NCBI RefSeq assembly: GCF_030770395.1
Contig: NZ_CP132480.1
Location: 5,647,216 to 5,711,215 of the forward strand
From: Telluria beijingensis
Lineage (GTDB): Bacteria; Pseudomonadota; Gammaproteobacteria; Burkholderiales; Burkholderiaceae_D
Reading direction: 5' to 3'
Length of the DNA: 64,000 bases
The translations under genes were made by a program, and so were the position numbers. Below the pieces are notes generated by a model. It saw nothing but the letters and a program-made list of their open reading frames with translations, searched no databases and was not told where the DNA came from. Positions 23,013 to 32,008 of this stretch are shown here, one piece after another (the stretch's first letter is position 1; each line of letters starts with the position of its first letter).

Positions 23013-23666
23013 ATGACTTTTCGTAACGGCCTGAAATCCCTGCTTCGCCCCGAGGACTCGGTCCTCGTCCTGATCGATCACCAGGCTTACCAGATGGCCA
23101 ACCTGAACAGCCACGAACCGCAGATGGTGATCAACAATACGGTCGGCCTGGCCAAGTCCGCCAGGGCGTTCAAGGTGCCGACCATCCTGACCACCGTGAT
23201 CGCGGAGCGCGGCGGCCTGCTGTTCAAGCAGATCGCCGACGTGTTCCCCGGCCAGGAAATCATCGACCGCACCTTCATCAATACCTGGGAAGACGCCAGG
23301 GTGGTCGATGCGGTCAAGGCGACCGGACGCAAGCAGCTGATCATCGCCGGCCTGTGGACCGAGGTGTGCGTCGCCATGCCGGCCATCCAGGCGCTGGGCG
23401 AAGGCTGGGACGTCACGGTCGTCACCGATGCCTGCGGCGGGGTGTCGGTCGAATCGCACCAGGTCGGCATCCAGCGCATGATCGCGGCCGGCGCCAACAT
23501 GATGACCTGGATGGCGGTCGCCGCCGAGTGGCAGCGCGACTGGGCCCGCGAGGAATCGGCGGCCGCCATCTCGGAAGTGGTCGTCGAGCACGGCGGCGGC
23601 AGCGGCATCGCTTTCCTGTGGGAGCAGCAGCTGCTCAATACCCCGGCGCCGGGCAAGCAGGGTTGA
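23013..23666 (+). CDS. Isochorismatase-like cysteine hydrolase (YcaC-type)
   Basis: 217-residue alpha/beta hydrolase of the isochorismatase superfamily. The Asp of VLVLIDHQAYQ and the nucleophile Cys in AGLWTEVCVAMPAIQAL are visible, with WEDARVVDAVKATGR and GVSVESHQVG typical of the YcaC subgroup. The true substrate is unknown. The ATG at 23013 was chosen over 23004 because AAGGA then has an 8-nt spacing. It is followed after 24 nt by a MoaF/SnoaL-type gene, probably one transcript. Confidence 0.9.
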   Translation: MTFRNGLKSLLRPEDSVLVLIDHQAYQMANLNSHEPQMVINNTVGLAKSARAFKVPTILTTVIAERGGLLFKQIADVFPGQEIIDRTFINTWEDARVVDAVKATGRKQLIIAGLWTEVCVAMPAIQALGEGWDVTVVTDACGGVSVESHQVGIQRMIAAGANMMTWMAVAAEWQRDWAREESAAAISEVVVEHGGGSGIAFLWEQQLLNTPAPGKQG

Positions 23667-23690
23667 TACTAGTCAGAGAGGAACAGGACC

Positions 23691-24440
23691 ATGTCGCATG
23701 ATCGCTTCCCGGTCGGACTCGAAATGCGCGTCACCTATCCGGAATTCCAGGTCGACCTGGCGCTGTTGTCGGCCAGCCAGTTGCGCTTCACGATTCCGGA
23801 AGGGCCGTTCGCCCGCACCGAGGTGGTCGACATCCACGTCGTCGCGCTCGGCAATGGCCTGTTCGCCGTGAGCTGGCAGGAGTCGGACGGCGCCACGGTG
23901 ACCAATGTCCAGGACTACGATCGCGGCCTGGTCCACGCGCATGCGACGCTGGCCGACGGCACCTTCCTGCGGATGCGCGGAACGATGGCGGTCACGCGGC
24001 CCGCCGAGCGCAGCGCCGACGATCGTCCCCGGCGCAACAAGGCGCTGGTGCTCGAAGCCATGACCGCGCTGTTCCAGCGGCATGACGCATCGGTGCTCGA
24101 CCGCCTGTATGCGCCCGGCTACGTCCAGCATAATCCCGGCATCCCGCAAGGCCGCGAGGGATTGCGCACGATCGTGGCCGGCATGTCGCCGGCCGTCCAT
24201 TACGAACCGGGCCTGATGGTGGCCGAAGGCGACCTGGTCGCCATCCATGGCCGCATCCGTGGCTGGTCGGCGGCGCCGCAAGTCGTCATCGACGTGTTCA
24301 GGATCGAGGACGGCCGACTGGCCGAGCACTGGGACGTGCTGCAGGACGAAGTGCCCTTGGGCGCGGCCCGTGGCGGCGTGTCGATGTTCGATCCGGGCGA
24401 AGGGGCGGCGTACCGCCTGTCAGCGCCGGAATCGGTATAG
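23691..24440 (+). CDS. Two-domain protein: MoaF-like N-terminal and SnoaL/NTF2-like C-terminal
   Basis: 249 residues with two small beta-rich ligand-binding folds. Residues about 5-105 resemble the MoaF-type lipocalin-like domain (MRVTYPEFQVDLALLS, LFAVSWQESDGATVTNVQDY, FLRMRGTM). Residues about 118-235 are a SnoaL/NTF2-like domain (LVLEAMTALFQRHDASVLDRL, YVQHNPGIPQGREGL, VIDVFRIEDGRLAEHWDVLQ). SnoaL-like domains are cyclases, isomerases or binding modules, and this one is typical of the stand-alone YPO-type enzymes adjacent to hydrolases. A GAGAGGAACAGG ribosome-binding region precedes the ATG. The precise function is unknown. Confidence 0.8.
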   Translation: MSHDRFPVGLEMRVTYPEFQVDLALLSASQLRFTIPEGPFARTEVVDIHVVALGNGLFAVSWQESDGATVTNVQDYDRGLVHAHATLADGTFLRMRGTMAVTRPAERSADDRPRRNKALVLEAMTALFQRHDASVLDRLYAPGYVQHNPGIPQGREGLRTIVAGMSPAVHYEPGLMVAEGDLVAIHGRIRGWSAAPQVVIDVFRIEDGRLAEHWDVLQDEVPLGAARGGVSMFDPGEGAAYRLSAPESV

Positions 24441-24450
24441 CCGCGCGCAT

Positions 24451-24491
24451 CCTGGCGCCGCCCGCCTGAAGTAGCCGCGGTCGGCGCCAGG
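24451..24491. repeat. Inverted repeat between convergent genes
   Basis: Perfect 10-bp arms CCTGGCGCCG and CGGCGCCAGG with a 21-nt loop, in the 60-nt gap between the convergent MoaF/SnoaL and S9-peptidase genes. There is no T-run on either side, so it may be a factor-dependent or bidirectional transcription barrier. Confidence 0.5.
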
Positions 24492-24500
24492 CCGTGCCCG

Positions 24501-26672
24501 TCAGGGCGCGGGCTTCATCAGCGTCTCGATCAGGAAGGTCATGCGCAGTCCCATCAGCTCGGGACGGGTCAGCGGATCGCTGACGCCATGGCCGCCATCG
24601 GCGTCCTCATACAGCCACGCCGGGGAGCCGATCTGCTTCAGGCGCGCCACCATCTTGCGCGCGTGGCCCGGCCCCACCCGGTTGTCGGAGGTGGCCACGG
24701 TGACCAGGAAGGGCGGGTAGCGCACGCCATCCTTCGCGATATGCAGCGGCGAATAGGTCGCCAGCACCCTGGCCATGGCCGGGTCGGTCGGGTCGCCGTA
24801 CTCGTTGGTCCAGGCGCCGCCCATGCCCATGTGCGGGAAGCGCAGCATGTCGATCAGCGGCACGTCGCTGACCACGGCGCCGAACAGGTCCGGCCGCTGC
24901 AGACCGATGGTCGCAGAGAGAAGGCCTCCGTTCGACAGGCCGAACACACCCAGCTGGGCGGGCTTGACGAAGCCGCGCTGGACCAGGTCTTCGGCCACCG
25001 CGATAAAGTCGTCGTACGAGTTCTGGCGCAGCTCGCGCATCGCCGCGCGGTGCCAGGCGGCGCCACGCTCGCCGCCGCCGCGGATCGCCGGCAGCACCAG
25101 GGCGCCGCCGCGCTCGAACCAGAGCTTGGTGCCCTTGCCGCCGACGGCGAAGTCCAGGTAGCCCGGCGCCATCGAGATGCCGAAGGCGCCGTAGCCCGTC
25201 ATCAGGGTCGGGGTCGACTGGCCGGGGGCGATGGTGCGCGGCCGCACCAGGTAATAGTCGATCATGGTGCCATCCTTCGAGCGGGCCTGGCGCGTCTCGA
25301 CCAGCATGCCGGACGCGTCGAAGGCGGCCGCCTCGGCGCCGAGGCTGCCGGCCGGCGTGCCGTTGCGCAGCAGGCGCAGTTCGGCCGGCGCCAGGAAGCC
25401 CCCGGTGCGCATGACCATGTCGCCACCCGCGATGTCGCCCGCTTCCAGCCGCACGTTGATCCCGGCCGGCGCACTGAACGCTTCGCGCAGGCGCCAGCCC
25501 TCGCCAACGGGCGACGCGATCCGGATCGTGCTGCCCAAGCCACGCTTGATGACGAAGCCAACATCCTCCCGGGCGGCGGCAATCCCACCGGTCAGCGGAC
25601 CTTCGACGACTTCGCCTTCGGCGGGCTGGTAGACCGTGGCAATGCGTTCGGCCTGCGGCGTGGCCGCCGCCGTATCGTAGCTGAGCAGGGCGTCCGCAGG
25701 ATAGCGCCTGCCATCGATCTCGGCGGCCTCGGTCGGCTGCACCAGCAGGTGGCGCCGTGTCACACCCTGCAGGCCCATATTGCCGAGTTTGCGTGGCAGC
25801 GGGAGCAGGACCGGTTTGTCCTTGGCATCGAGCAGGAACAGCTCGAAGGTCGAGTAATCGATGACACGCTGGATCACGCCGCGCGCGGCCGCGCCTTCGC
25901 CCAGGCGGTCGAGCGTCACCAGTGCATCGCCGGGCTCCGCCTGGTACACCACCGGCGCCTTGCCGACGTCGGCGCCGCGCCGCCAGAGCCGGACTGCCGC
26001 GCCCCAACCGGCGCTGGTGCGCGGCGAGTCGCCCAGGGTGTGCGCGATCAGCACCCGGTCCTTGTCGAGCCAGGCGAACTGGGTGCGCGCCTGTGGCACT
26101 CGCAGGCCGCCCGCGACGAAGTTCCCGGCCTCCAGGTCGAATTCGCGCAGCTCGACTTCGTCGCCGCCTTCGGGCGCCAGCGACAGCAGGCAGTAGCGGT
26201 AGGCCGGCGCCAGGCAGTTCCTGGCGAAGTTACCGAAGCCGGCGAGTTGCAGGTCATAGGGCTTGCCCTCCTTGCTGCGCAGCGCGTCGACGCTCAGCAC
26301 GGTCTTCCAGTCGCCAAGGCTGCCGTCGGCGCGCCGCGCGGCGACCTGCAACTGGCCGTGCGGATGGGCCGCATCCTTCTGCAGGCGCATGGCGCGAGGG
26401 CCGAGCAGCAGGATGTCGGCCAGCGGCGCGCTCGCCTTCAGGGCGGTGCGCAATTCGTCCATGACCGGCCGGTAGGTCGGGCGCTTCGAGAATTCCGCCG
26501 TGGTCAGGTCGGTCTGCTCGCGCGCCCAGGCCAGCGCCTTGGGATCGTTCGGTGCTTCCAGCCACTCCAGTTGTTGCAGCCGGTCGGCCTGGGCGCCGGC
26601 ATTGCCCGCCAGGGTGAGGGATGCGGCCAGGGCCAGCGCGCAGCGGCGGATGATGTGTGTATGCGAAGTCAT
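24501..26672 (-). CDS. Secreted prolyl-oligopeptidase-family serine peptidase (S9)
   Basis: 723 residues with a signal peptide (ALALAASLTLAGNAGAQA). Residues about 30-420 form the beta-propeller lid and about 430-723 the alpha/beta-hydrolase domain. The catalytic triad context is visible: Ser580 in FGLSNGG, Asp near 663 in VATSDNRVGPGHARK, His near 697 in DADGGHG. S9A enzymes cleave short proline-containing peptides. The gene begins 1 nt after the stop of a TonB-dependent receptor gene, so the two are cotranscribed. This suggests a periplasmic peptidase that processes what the receptor imports (inference). Confidence 0.9.
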   Translation of the reverse strand: MTSHTHIIRRCALALAASLTLAGNAGAQADRLQQLEWLEAPNDPKALAWAREQTDLTTAEFSKRPTYRPVMDELRTALKASAPLADILLLGPRAMRLQKDAAHPHGQLQVAARRADGSLGDWKTVLSVDALRSKEGKPYDLQLAGFGNFARNCLAPAYRYCLLSLAPEGGDEVELREFDLEAGNFVAGGLRVPQARTQFAWLDKDRVLIAHTLGDSPRTSAGWGAAVRLWRRGADVGKAPVVYQAEPGDALVTLDRLGEGAAARGVIQRVIDYSTFELFLLDAKDKPVLLPLPRKLGNMGLQGVTRRHLLVQPTEAAEIDGRRYPADALLSYDTAAATPQAERIATVYQPAEGEVVEGPLTGGIAAAREDVGFVIKRGLGSTIRIASPVGEGWRLREAFSAPAGINVRLEAGDIAGGDMVMRTGGFLAPAELRLLRNGTPAGSLGAEAAAFDASGMLVETRQARSKDGTMIDYYLVRPRTIAPGQSTPTLMTGYGAFGISMAPGYLDFAVGGKGTKLWFERGGALVLPAIRGGGERGAAWHRAAMRELRQNSYDDFIAVAEDLVQRGFVKPAQLGVFGLSNGGLLSATIGLQRPDLFGAVVSDVPLIDMLRFPHMGMGGAWTNEYGDPTDPAMARVLATYSPLHIAKDGVRYPPFLVTVATSDNRVGPGHARKMVARLKQIGSPAWLYEDADGGHGVSDPLTRPELMGLRMTFLIETLMKPAP

Positions 26673-26673
26673 A

Positions 26674-28800
26674 TTATTTTCCCATTGCGTATTTGAGTTC
26701 GAGGCCGAAGGTGCGCGGGCGCAGCCGCGGCCCGACGATCTCGGTGTCGGTGGCGCTCAGCTGGTTGATGGAACGGAAACCGGTCACGCCGTGGTCGTTC
26801 CTCAGGTTGTCGCCGAACAGGGTCACGGTCCATGCTCCCTTGCTCAGGGCGAGCCGTGCATCGAGGTTGGCGACGCGGTCGCCCGGGGCCTGGATCGGCA
26901 TGGCCGACACCGGGTGCGCCGAGGCGTACTGCACGCCGGCCCGCGCCAGGCCGTTCCAGCCGCCGCCGACGGCGAAGCTGTACTCGCCGCTGGCGCTGAC
27001 CGTCACGCGCGGCACGTCGTCCACCCGGCTGCCGGCCACGATGCCGGTGCCCGGTACGGCCGCCTTGTACTCGGCGTCGATGAAGCCGGCCGCCAGCATG
27101 GCATTGAACGAACGCGTGACGGCGTAGCTGAAGCTGGCGTCGAGGCCATTGGTGCGCGTGCCTTCGGAACTGATCAGGCCATTGAAGCCGCTGTTCCCGA
27201 TCGGGATGCGCACGGCGAAGTCTTTCCAGTCGCTGCGGTACAGCGCGAACTCCATGCTGAGGCGCCGCTCGAGCGCACTGAGCTTGGTGCCCAGCTCGTA
27301 GGTCCAGATCGAATCCGGCTTGACCGCGGAGGGCAGCACGACGTTGTACTGGCTGGCGAGTTCCTCGAACCCGGTTACCTGGTTCTGGCCGGAGCGGAAG
27401 CCCTTCGAGGCGCTGGCATAGATCTGCTGGCGCTCGCTGGGGCGGTAGGCCAGGCTCAGGCGCGGGTTGTTGCTGCTGAAGCGGTGGCGCTTGGCTGGCA
27501 GGGCGACGCGGTTATTGGTGTCGACCCCCGCCATCCGGTCGCGGAAATGACGCAGGCCCAGGCTGGCCTCGAGCGGGAATTCAGGAAAGGTATACGTCAC
27601 CTCGCCAAAGACCGAGGAAGCCTCGGAGTCGGTGCCGCTGGTCTGCGTCAGGCCCAGCGCCTGGATATCGATCGCGTCCATGCGCTCGGCGGTGCGGCGG
27701 TACAGGCCCGCGGTCCAGCGCCAGGGCTTTTGCGAATTCGACGAGGCGCGCAGTTCGTGGGTCTGGACGTCGATGCCGATCTCCAGGTCGGCGCGGCCGC
27801 CGGCGAGCTGGCCGAACTGCGGCAGGCGGTAGTCGTTGCGGGCGTAGCCGTAGAACAGGCTGAAGGCATCGAAATCGTAGGTCGCGCTGATGCCCTTGAC
27901 CGTGTATTCGGGCGCGGAGTCGAGCACGGTGCCGCGCGAGGCCGTGCCCTGGTCGGTCTCCAGGCTGCCGTAGGGACGATCCGAACGGTAGTCCCAGTAA
28001 CTGGCATTGATGGTCAGTGCATCGGTGGGCCGGAACAGCATGCGCATGCGCGCCGTCTTGACGTTGGCCGGGTTGATGTTGCGGCGGCCGGTCGCCGGAT
28101 CGTCGATCCAGCCCTTGTCGTCGTCGTCCGTCATCGAGAAGCGCAGCGCCAGCATGTCGGTGATGACCGGCACGTTGATCATCGCCCTCAGCGAGCGGTT
28201 GTCGCCGCCGCCCTGGGTGTGCGACAGGCCGGCCTGGCCCGCGAACGAGAAGGTGTTCATGCGCGCATTGTTGGTGAGGGTGCGGATGGTGCCGCCCATC
28301 GAGCCTTCGCCGAACAGGGTGCCCTGCGGGCCGCGCAGCACTTCGACCCGTTCCAGGTCCCAGGCCCGCACGTCCGGCGCGATCGGCACCGTGACGCCGG
28401 TGAACGGCAGGTCGTCCAGGTAATAGCCGTTCTCGTTGCCGCCGAGCGAAGTCGATATGCCGCGGATGCTGATCTTGCTGATACCGGAACCGCTCGAATA
28501 GGCGCTGACGCCGGGCACGCTTTGCAGCACGTCGCTGATGCTGGTGGCGCCGCGCCGCGCCAGGTCTTCGTTGGAGAAGGCCGAGATCGCGATCGGCACG
28601 TCGATCAGCCGTTCGCTGAACTTGCGCGAGGTGACCACCACCGTGGTCACCTCCGGCGCGTCCTCGAGCGCGGTCGGCGCCTGGACGGCGGGTCCGGGTT
28701 GCGCCGGCTGGGCCAGCGACAGGGTGGAAAAGGGAAGCGTGAATGCGGCGAGTAGGGCGGTGCAACAGGGTGTACGGATCAAGCGTGGGGAAGACTTCAT
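26674..28800 (-). CDS. TonB-dependent receptor without STN domain
   Basis: 708-residue outer-membrane receptor: signal peptide ending near LSLAQ, TonB box region TTVVVTSRKFSERL, plug domain (SISDVLQSVPGVSAYSSG, VEVLRGPQGTLFGEGSMGG) and a 22-strand barrel ending with an aromatic residue region (LGLELKYAMGK). Its plug is close to identical over long stretches to that of the next receptor (NGYYLDDLPFTGVTVPI in both), so they are paralogues. The ATG at 28800 has AGGAG 5 nt upstream. A promoter-like element shared with the paralogue lies 68-113 nt upstream. The ligand is unknown. Confidence 0.93.
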   Translation of the reverse strand: MKSSPRLIRTPCCTALLAAFTLPFSTLSLAQPAQPGPAVQAPTALEDAPEVTTVVVTSRKFSERLIDVPIAISAFSNEDLARRGATSISDVLQSVPGVSAYSSGSGISKISIRGISTSLGGNENGYYLDDLPFTGVTVPIAPDVRAWDLERVEVLRGPQGTLFGEGSMGGTIRTLTNNARMNTFSFAGQAGLSHTQGGGDNRSLRAMINVPVITDMLALRFSMTDDDDKGWIDDPATGRRNINPANVKTARMRMLFRPTDALTINASYWDYRSDRPYGSLETDQGTASRGTVLDSAPEYTVKGISATYDFDAFSLFYGYARNDYRLPQFGQLAGGRADLEIGIDVQTHELRASSNSQKPWRWTAGLYRRTAERMDAIDIQALGLTQTSGTDSEASSVFGEVTYTFPEFPLEASLGLRHFRDRMAGVDTNNRVALPAKRHRFSSNNPRLSLAYRPSERQQIYASASKGFRSGQNQVTGFEELASQYNVVLPSAVKPDSIWTYELGTKLSALERRLSMEFALYRSDWKDFAVRIPIGNSGFNGLISSEGTRTNGLDASFSYAVTRSFNAMLAAGFIDAEYKAAVPGTGIVAGSRVDDVPRVTVSASGEYSFAVGGGWNGLARAGVQYASAHPVSAMPIQAPGDRVANLDARLALSKGAWTVTLFGDNLRNDHGVTGFRSINQLSATDTEIVGPRLRPRTFGLELKYAMGK

Positions 28801-28867
28801 CTCTGCTCCTGGCGATGTCGATCGACGCCGCGGGTGCGCGGCGGGTGGCTGTGCCGCCACCGGCTAC

Positions 28868-28913
28868 ACAACGCATGGCGCCGGGCGGCCCCCCATTCAT
28901 TTCGAAAATATTT
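28868..28913 (-). promoter_or_regulatory. Candidate ECF-sigma promoter of the first TonB receptor
   Basis: On the minus strand: AAATATTTT, then C, GAAA, T, GA, A, TGGGGG (28913-28890), exactly 16 nt, then CGTTGT (28873-28868). The start codon is 68 nt further on. The element upstream of the paralogous receptor matches at 21 of 24 positions and has the same 16-nt spacing and CGTTGT. CGT-containing minus-10 boxes are typical of FecI-type ECF promoters (known for the family). That the adjacent ECF sigma factor uses this element is inference. Confidence 0.6.
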
Positions 28914-28935
28914 GGTGCGACGCCGTGCCGGAGAA

Positions 28936-31275
28936 CTACTGCATCGTGTAGCGCAGCTGCAGGCCAAGGGTCGGCGGACGCAGGCGCGGCGCGACCAGTT
29001 CGCTGCCGGTCGCGCTGTTGACGGCGTCGCGCCGCCGGGTGGCGCCGCGCTCGTCCAGCAGGTTGTCGCCGCTGACGGTCAGCGACCATGGCCCGCGCGC
29101 GACGCCCAGGCTGGCGCTGGCATTGGTGATGGGATCGCCGTCGGCGAATTGCGGGAAAGTCGAGGAGGGAGGGATGCCCGCATGGGTGACGCCGACGCAC
29201 AGGACGGGCTTCCAGCCGGCCAAGGGCGCGAAGCGGTATTCGGCGCTGGCGGCCAGCGTCAGGTCGGGCACGTCGTCGAGCGGCGAGCCGCGTCGGATGC
29301 CGGTGCCCGCGACCTCGCCGGCATGGCGCGAGCGATTGATGCCGGCCGCCAGGCTGGCGCTGAAGGACGCATTGGGAGTATAGGCAAGGCTGGCGTCGAT
29401 GCCATTGGTCTTGATGCCCGGCGACGTGATCAAGCCATTGAGGCCGCTCTGGCCAAGCGGGATGCGCACGGCCACGTCGTTCCAGTCGGTGTGGTAGAGC
29501 GCCAGCTCGGCGGCGATGCCGCGCCCGGGGAGGCTGAGTTTCGTGCCCAGCTCGTAGGTCCACAGCGTGTCGGGCCTGATCGACGCCGGCAGGTCGACCT
29601 GGTTGGCCGCCGCGATGCGTTCGAAGCCACCCACCTGGTTCTGGCCGGAGCGAAAACCCTTGGCGGCGCTGGCATACACCTGATGCCGCTCGCTGCGGCG
29701 CCAGGTCAGCGCCAGCCGGGGGCTCGCGCTGCCGAAACGGATGCTGCTGGTGCTGCTGCCGCCGGCCGGGCCGAAGGCGGTTTCATGGCCGGTCAGGCGG
29801 TCGCGAAAATAACGCAGGCCGAGATTGGCCTCGATCCCGGTGCCGGGAAACAGGTAGGCAACGTCGCCGTACAGGGAGCGCGCCAGGCTGCCGGTATGGC
29901 TGGCCTGGTCCAGGCTGTACTGCGGCACGACGACGCGGTCGTTGCGCAGCGCGCCACGCTGGTACAGGCCGACGGTCCAGCGCCACGGCGCCGTGGCGGT
30001 CGAGGCCAGGCGCAGCTCGTGGGCCGCGAGGTCGATCGCGATGCTCGCCTGCGAGCCCGCGCCAACCAGATTACCCGACTGCGGCAGGTCGAAGCGGTTG
30101 CTGACATGGCTGTAGAAGGCAGTCACCGGACCGAAGTCGTAGCTGGCGCTGATGCCCTTGAGCGTATAGCGCAGCGCCGAGTCGTACAGCATGGCCTGGC
30201 TGGCGCGGCCGCTGTCGAGCGACATGTTCTGGTAGGGCAGCCGGTTGCGGTAAGTCCACCAGGTGGCATTCAGTTGCAGGGCGTCGCTGGCCTGGAAGCG
30301 CATGCGCAGGCGCGCCGTATCGATCGAGGTGCGATTGAGGTCGTGGCGTCCGCCGGGAGCTTCGTCGATCCAGCCGCCTTCGGTCTCGGTGCTGGCGGCG
30401 ACGCGCACGGCCAGCCGGCCGCGCAGCAGCGGCAGGTTGGCCATCGTGTCGAGCGAGCGGCTGGCGGCGCCATCGCGGGTGAGGCGGGCGCCGGCCTGGG
30501 CGGCGAATTCGGTCCGGTCCAGCCGCGCATGGTTGGTCAGCGTGCGCACCGTGCCGCCCATCGAGCCCTCGCCGAACAGCGTGCCCTGCGGACCGCGCAG
30601 CACCTCGACCCGCTCCAGGTCCCAGGTGCGCACGTCGGGCGAGATCGGGACCGTGACGCCGGTGAACGGCAGGTCGTCGAGGTAATAGCCATTCGCATTG
30701 CCGCCCAGCGAGGTGGCGATGCCGCGGATGCTGATCTGGTCCATGCCCGCGCCGGCTGGCTGGACGCTGACCCCGGCCACCGCGCGCAGCGCATCGGCGA
30801 TGGAGCGGGCGCCCTGGCGCTGCAGGGCCCGGGCGCTGGCCACCGTGATCGAGATCGGCACCTCGAATACCGGCTCGCTGAACCTGCGCGCCGTGACCAG
30901 CACGGACATCGGCGCATCGTCGTCGTCGGTGGTGGGCAGAGAGGCCGTGCGCCGCAGGGCGGCGGCGCCGGGCGCGGTATCGACCACCTCCAGTCGCGAG
31001 CCGTACAGCATGCGCGCCAGCGCCTCGCGCGGCGTCATGTGGCCGCGGATGGCCGCCGAACGCAATGCCTGCACCAGGTGGGGCGAATACAGCAGCTGGA
31101 ATCCGGTCAGCTGGGTAAACCGGACGAGTGCGGCATCCAGCGCCTGTGCGGGAATATCGATGACCCGGATCGCGGCGAGGTCCGGCGCTGCCGCGGCGCC
31201 ATCGGGCTCGGCGCCGCGCGCATGCGGCAACAGCAGGTACGACACCACCACTAGCAATGCTGCGCACGCACGCAT
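28936..31275 (-). CDS. TonB-dependent receptor with N-terminal STN signalling domain
   Basis: 779 residues: signal peptide (ACAALLVVVSYLLLPHARGA), STN/secretin-TonB short domain about residues 30-100 (IDIPAQALDAALVRFTQLTG, YSPHLVQAL, GHMTPREALARMLYG), TonB-box region VLVTARRFSEPVFEV, plug and barrel ending LGLQLRYTMQ. STN domains pass a ligand signal to a FecR-type anti-sigma factor, and the sigma/FecR pair lies divergently upstream. This makes it a FecA-like transducer. The ATG at 31275 (GGGAG upstream) is preferred to 31323. It shares plug sequence and promoter element with the receptor downstream. Confidence 0.93.
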   Translation of the reverse strand: MRACAALLVVVSYLLLPHARGAEPDGAAAAPDLAAIRVIDIPAQALDAALVRFTQLTGFQLLYSPHLVQALRSAAIRGHMTPREALARMLYGSRLEVVDTAPGAAALRRTASLPTTDDDDAPMSVLVTARRFSEPVFEVPISITVASARALQRQGARSIADALRAVAGVSVQPAGAGMDQISIRGIATSLGGNANGYYLDDLPFTGVTVPISPDVRTWDLERVEVLRGPQGTLFGEGSMGGTVRTLTNHARLDRTEFAAQAGARLTRDGAASRSLDTMANLPLLRGRLAVRVAASTETEGGWIDEAPGGRHDLNRTSIDTARLRMRFQASDALQLNATWWTYRNRLPYQNMSLDSGRASQAMLYDSALRYTLKGISASYDFGPVTAFYSHVSNRFDLPQSGNLVGAGSQASIAIDLAAHELRLASTATAPWRWTVGLYQRGALRNDRVVVPQYSLDQASHTGSLARSLYGDVAYLFPGTGIEANLGLRYFRDRLTGHETAFGPAGGSSTSSIRFGSASPRLALTWRRSERHQVYASAAKGFRSGQNQVGGFERIAAANQVDLPASIRPDTLWTYELGTKLSLPGRGIAAELALYHTDWNDVAVRIPLGQSGLNGLITSPGIKTNGIDASLAYTPNASFSASLAAGINRSRHAGEVAGTGIRRGSPLDDVPDLTLAASAEYRFAPLAGWKPVLCVGVTHAGIPPSSTFPQFADGDPITNASASLGVARGPWSLTVSGDNLLDERGATRRRDAVNSATGSELVAPRLRPPTLGLQLRYTMQ

Positions 31276-31340
31276 CCAGGCTCCCGGCGAACAAGTTGAC
31301 AACGTCGGCGACAGGCGACCCATCGACGGCTACCGGTGCT

Positions 31341-31386
31341 ACAACGCGCGACCCGGACCTTTCCCCCACTCTTTTCAAAAATATTT
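31341..31386 (-). promoter_or_regulatory. Candidate ECF-sigma promoter of the STN receptor
   Basis: On the minus strand: AAATATTTT, then T, GAAA, A, GA, G, TGGGGG (31386-31363), exactly 16 nt, then CGTTGT (31346-31341), 66 nt before the start codon. It matches the element at 28868-28913, and a CCGGT also follows CGTTGT after four more bases in both copies. Confidence 0.6.
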
Positions 31387-31427
31387 TATCAGTAATAAGT
31401 CATTGATTTAAAAGACCATTGTCTATG

Positions 31428-31433
31428 TATAAT
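31428..31433 (+). promoter_or_regulatory. Minus-10 box of the ECF sigma operon
   Basis: Perfect TATAAT 35 nt before the sigma-factor start codon, in an AT-rich patch. No good minus-35 hexamer sits at 16-18 nt (GATTTA at 17 nt is weak), so expression may be low or activator-assisted. Confidence 0.4.
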
Positions 31434-31468
31434 CATCGCTTTGCTCGATAGAAGCCGAGGCGGGGTAG

Positions 31469-32008
31469 ATGCCGGTCATTGCGTTGTACAAGGATCGACA
31501 GAGAAGGCTGATACGGTATGTGCAGCGCTTCCTGCGCAGCCATGCCGAGGCGGAAGACGTCTCCCAGGAGGCTTTCCTGCGTGCCTACGCCGCCGAGGTC
31601 GGCGGTGCGACGGAGTTCAGCGAGGCGCTGCTGTACACGGTCGCGCGCAACCTCGCCCTGAGCGAACTGCGCAAGCGGACGACGCGGGAGCATCTGCATG
31701 CCGAAGAAGCCATCCGGCTCGACGATGGCGACTTCAGGAACGACCCCGAACGCCAGGCGATCGACCGCAACATGATCGCCTGCGTGGAACGCGCCATGTC
31801 GAGCATGCCGCCGAAATGCCTGGAGGTGTTCCAGTTGCGTAAAATCGATGGCTTGAGCCATGCCGAGATCAGCGAACGGCTGGGCATCTCGGTCAAGACG
31901 ATCGAGCGCCACCTGACCAAGGCGCTCAGGATTTGCAGGGAAACGATGCGCCTGGAAGAGCAGGGAAGCCTGGCCGGACAGGTCATGCATGGAGACGACC
32001 ATGGGTGA
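31469..32008 (+). CDS. FecI-type ECF RNA polymerase sigma factor
   Basis: 179 residues with region 2 (RRLIRYVQRFLRSHAEAEDVSQEAFLRAY) and region 4 (MPPKCLEVFQLRKIDGLSHAEI then SERLGISVKTIERHLTKAL). Length and region 4 match the FecI subgroup, which transcribes outer-membrane receptor genes when released by a FecR partner. The fecR-like gene overlaps or follows its last codons. Likely targets are the two receptor genes that share the bipartite element (inference). Confidence 0.92.
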   Translation: MPVIALYKDRQRRLIRYVQRFLRSHAEAEDVSQEAFLRAYAAEVGGATEFSEALLYTVARNLALSELRKRTTREHLHAEEAIRLDDGDFRNDPERQAIDRNMIACVERAMSSMPPKCLEVFQLRKIDGLSHAEISERLGISVKTIERHLTKALRICRETMRLEEQGSLAGQVMHGDDHG

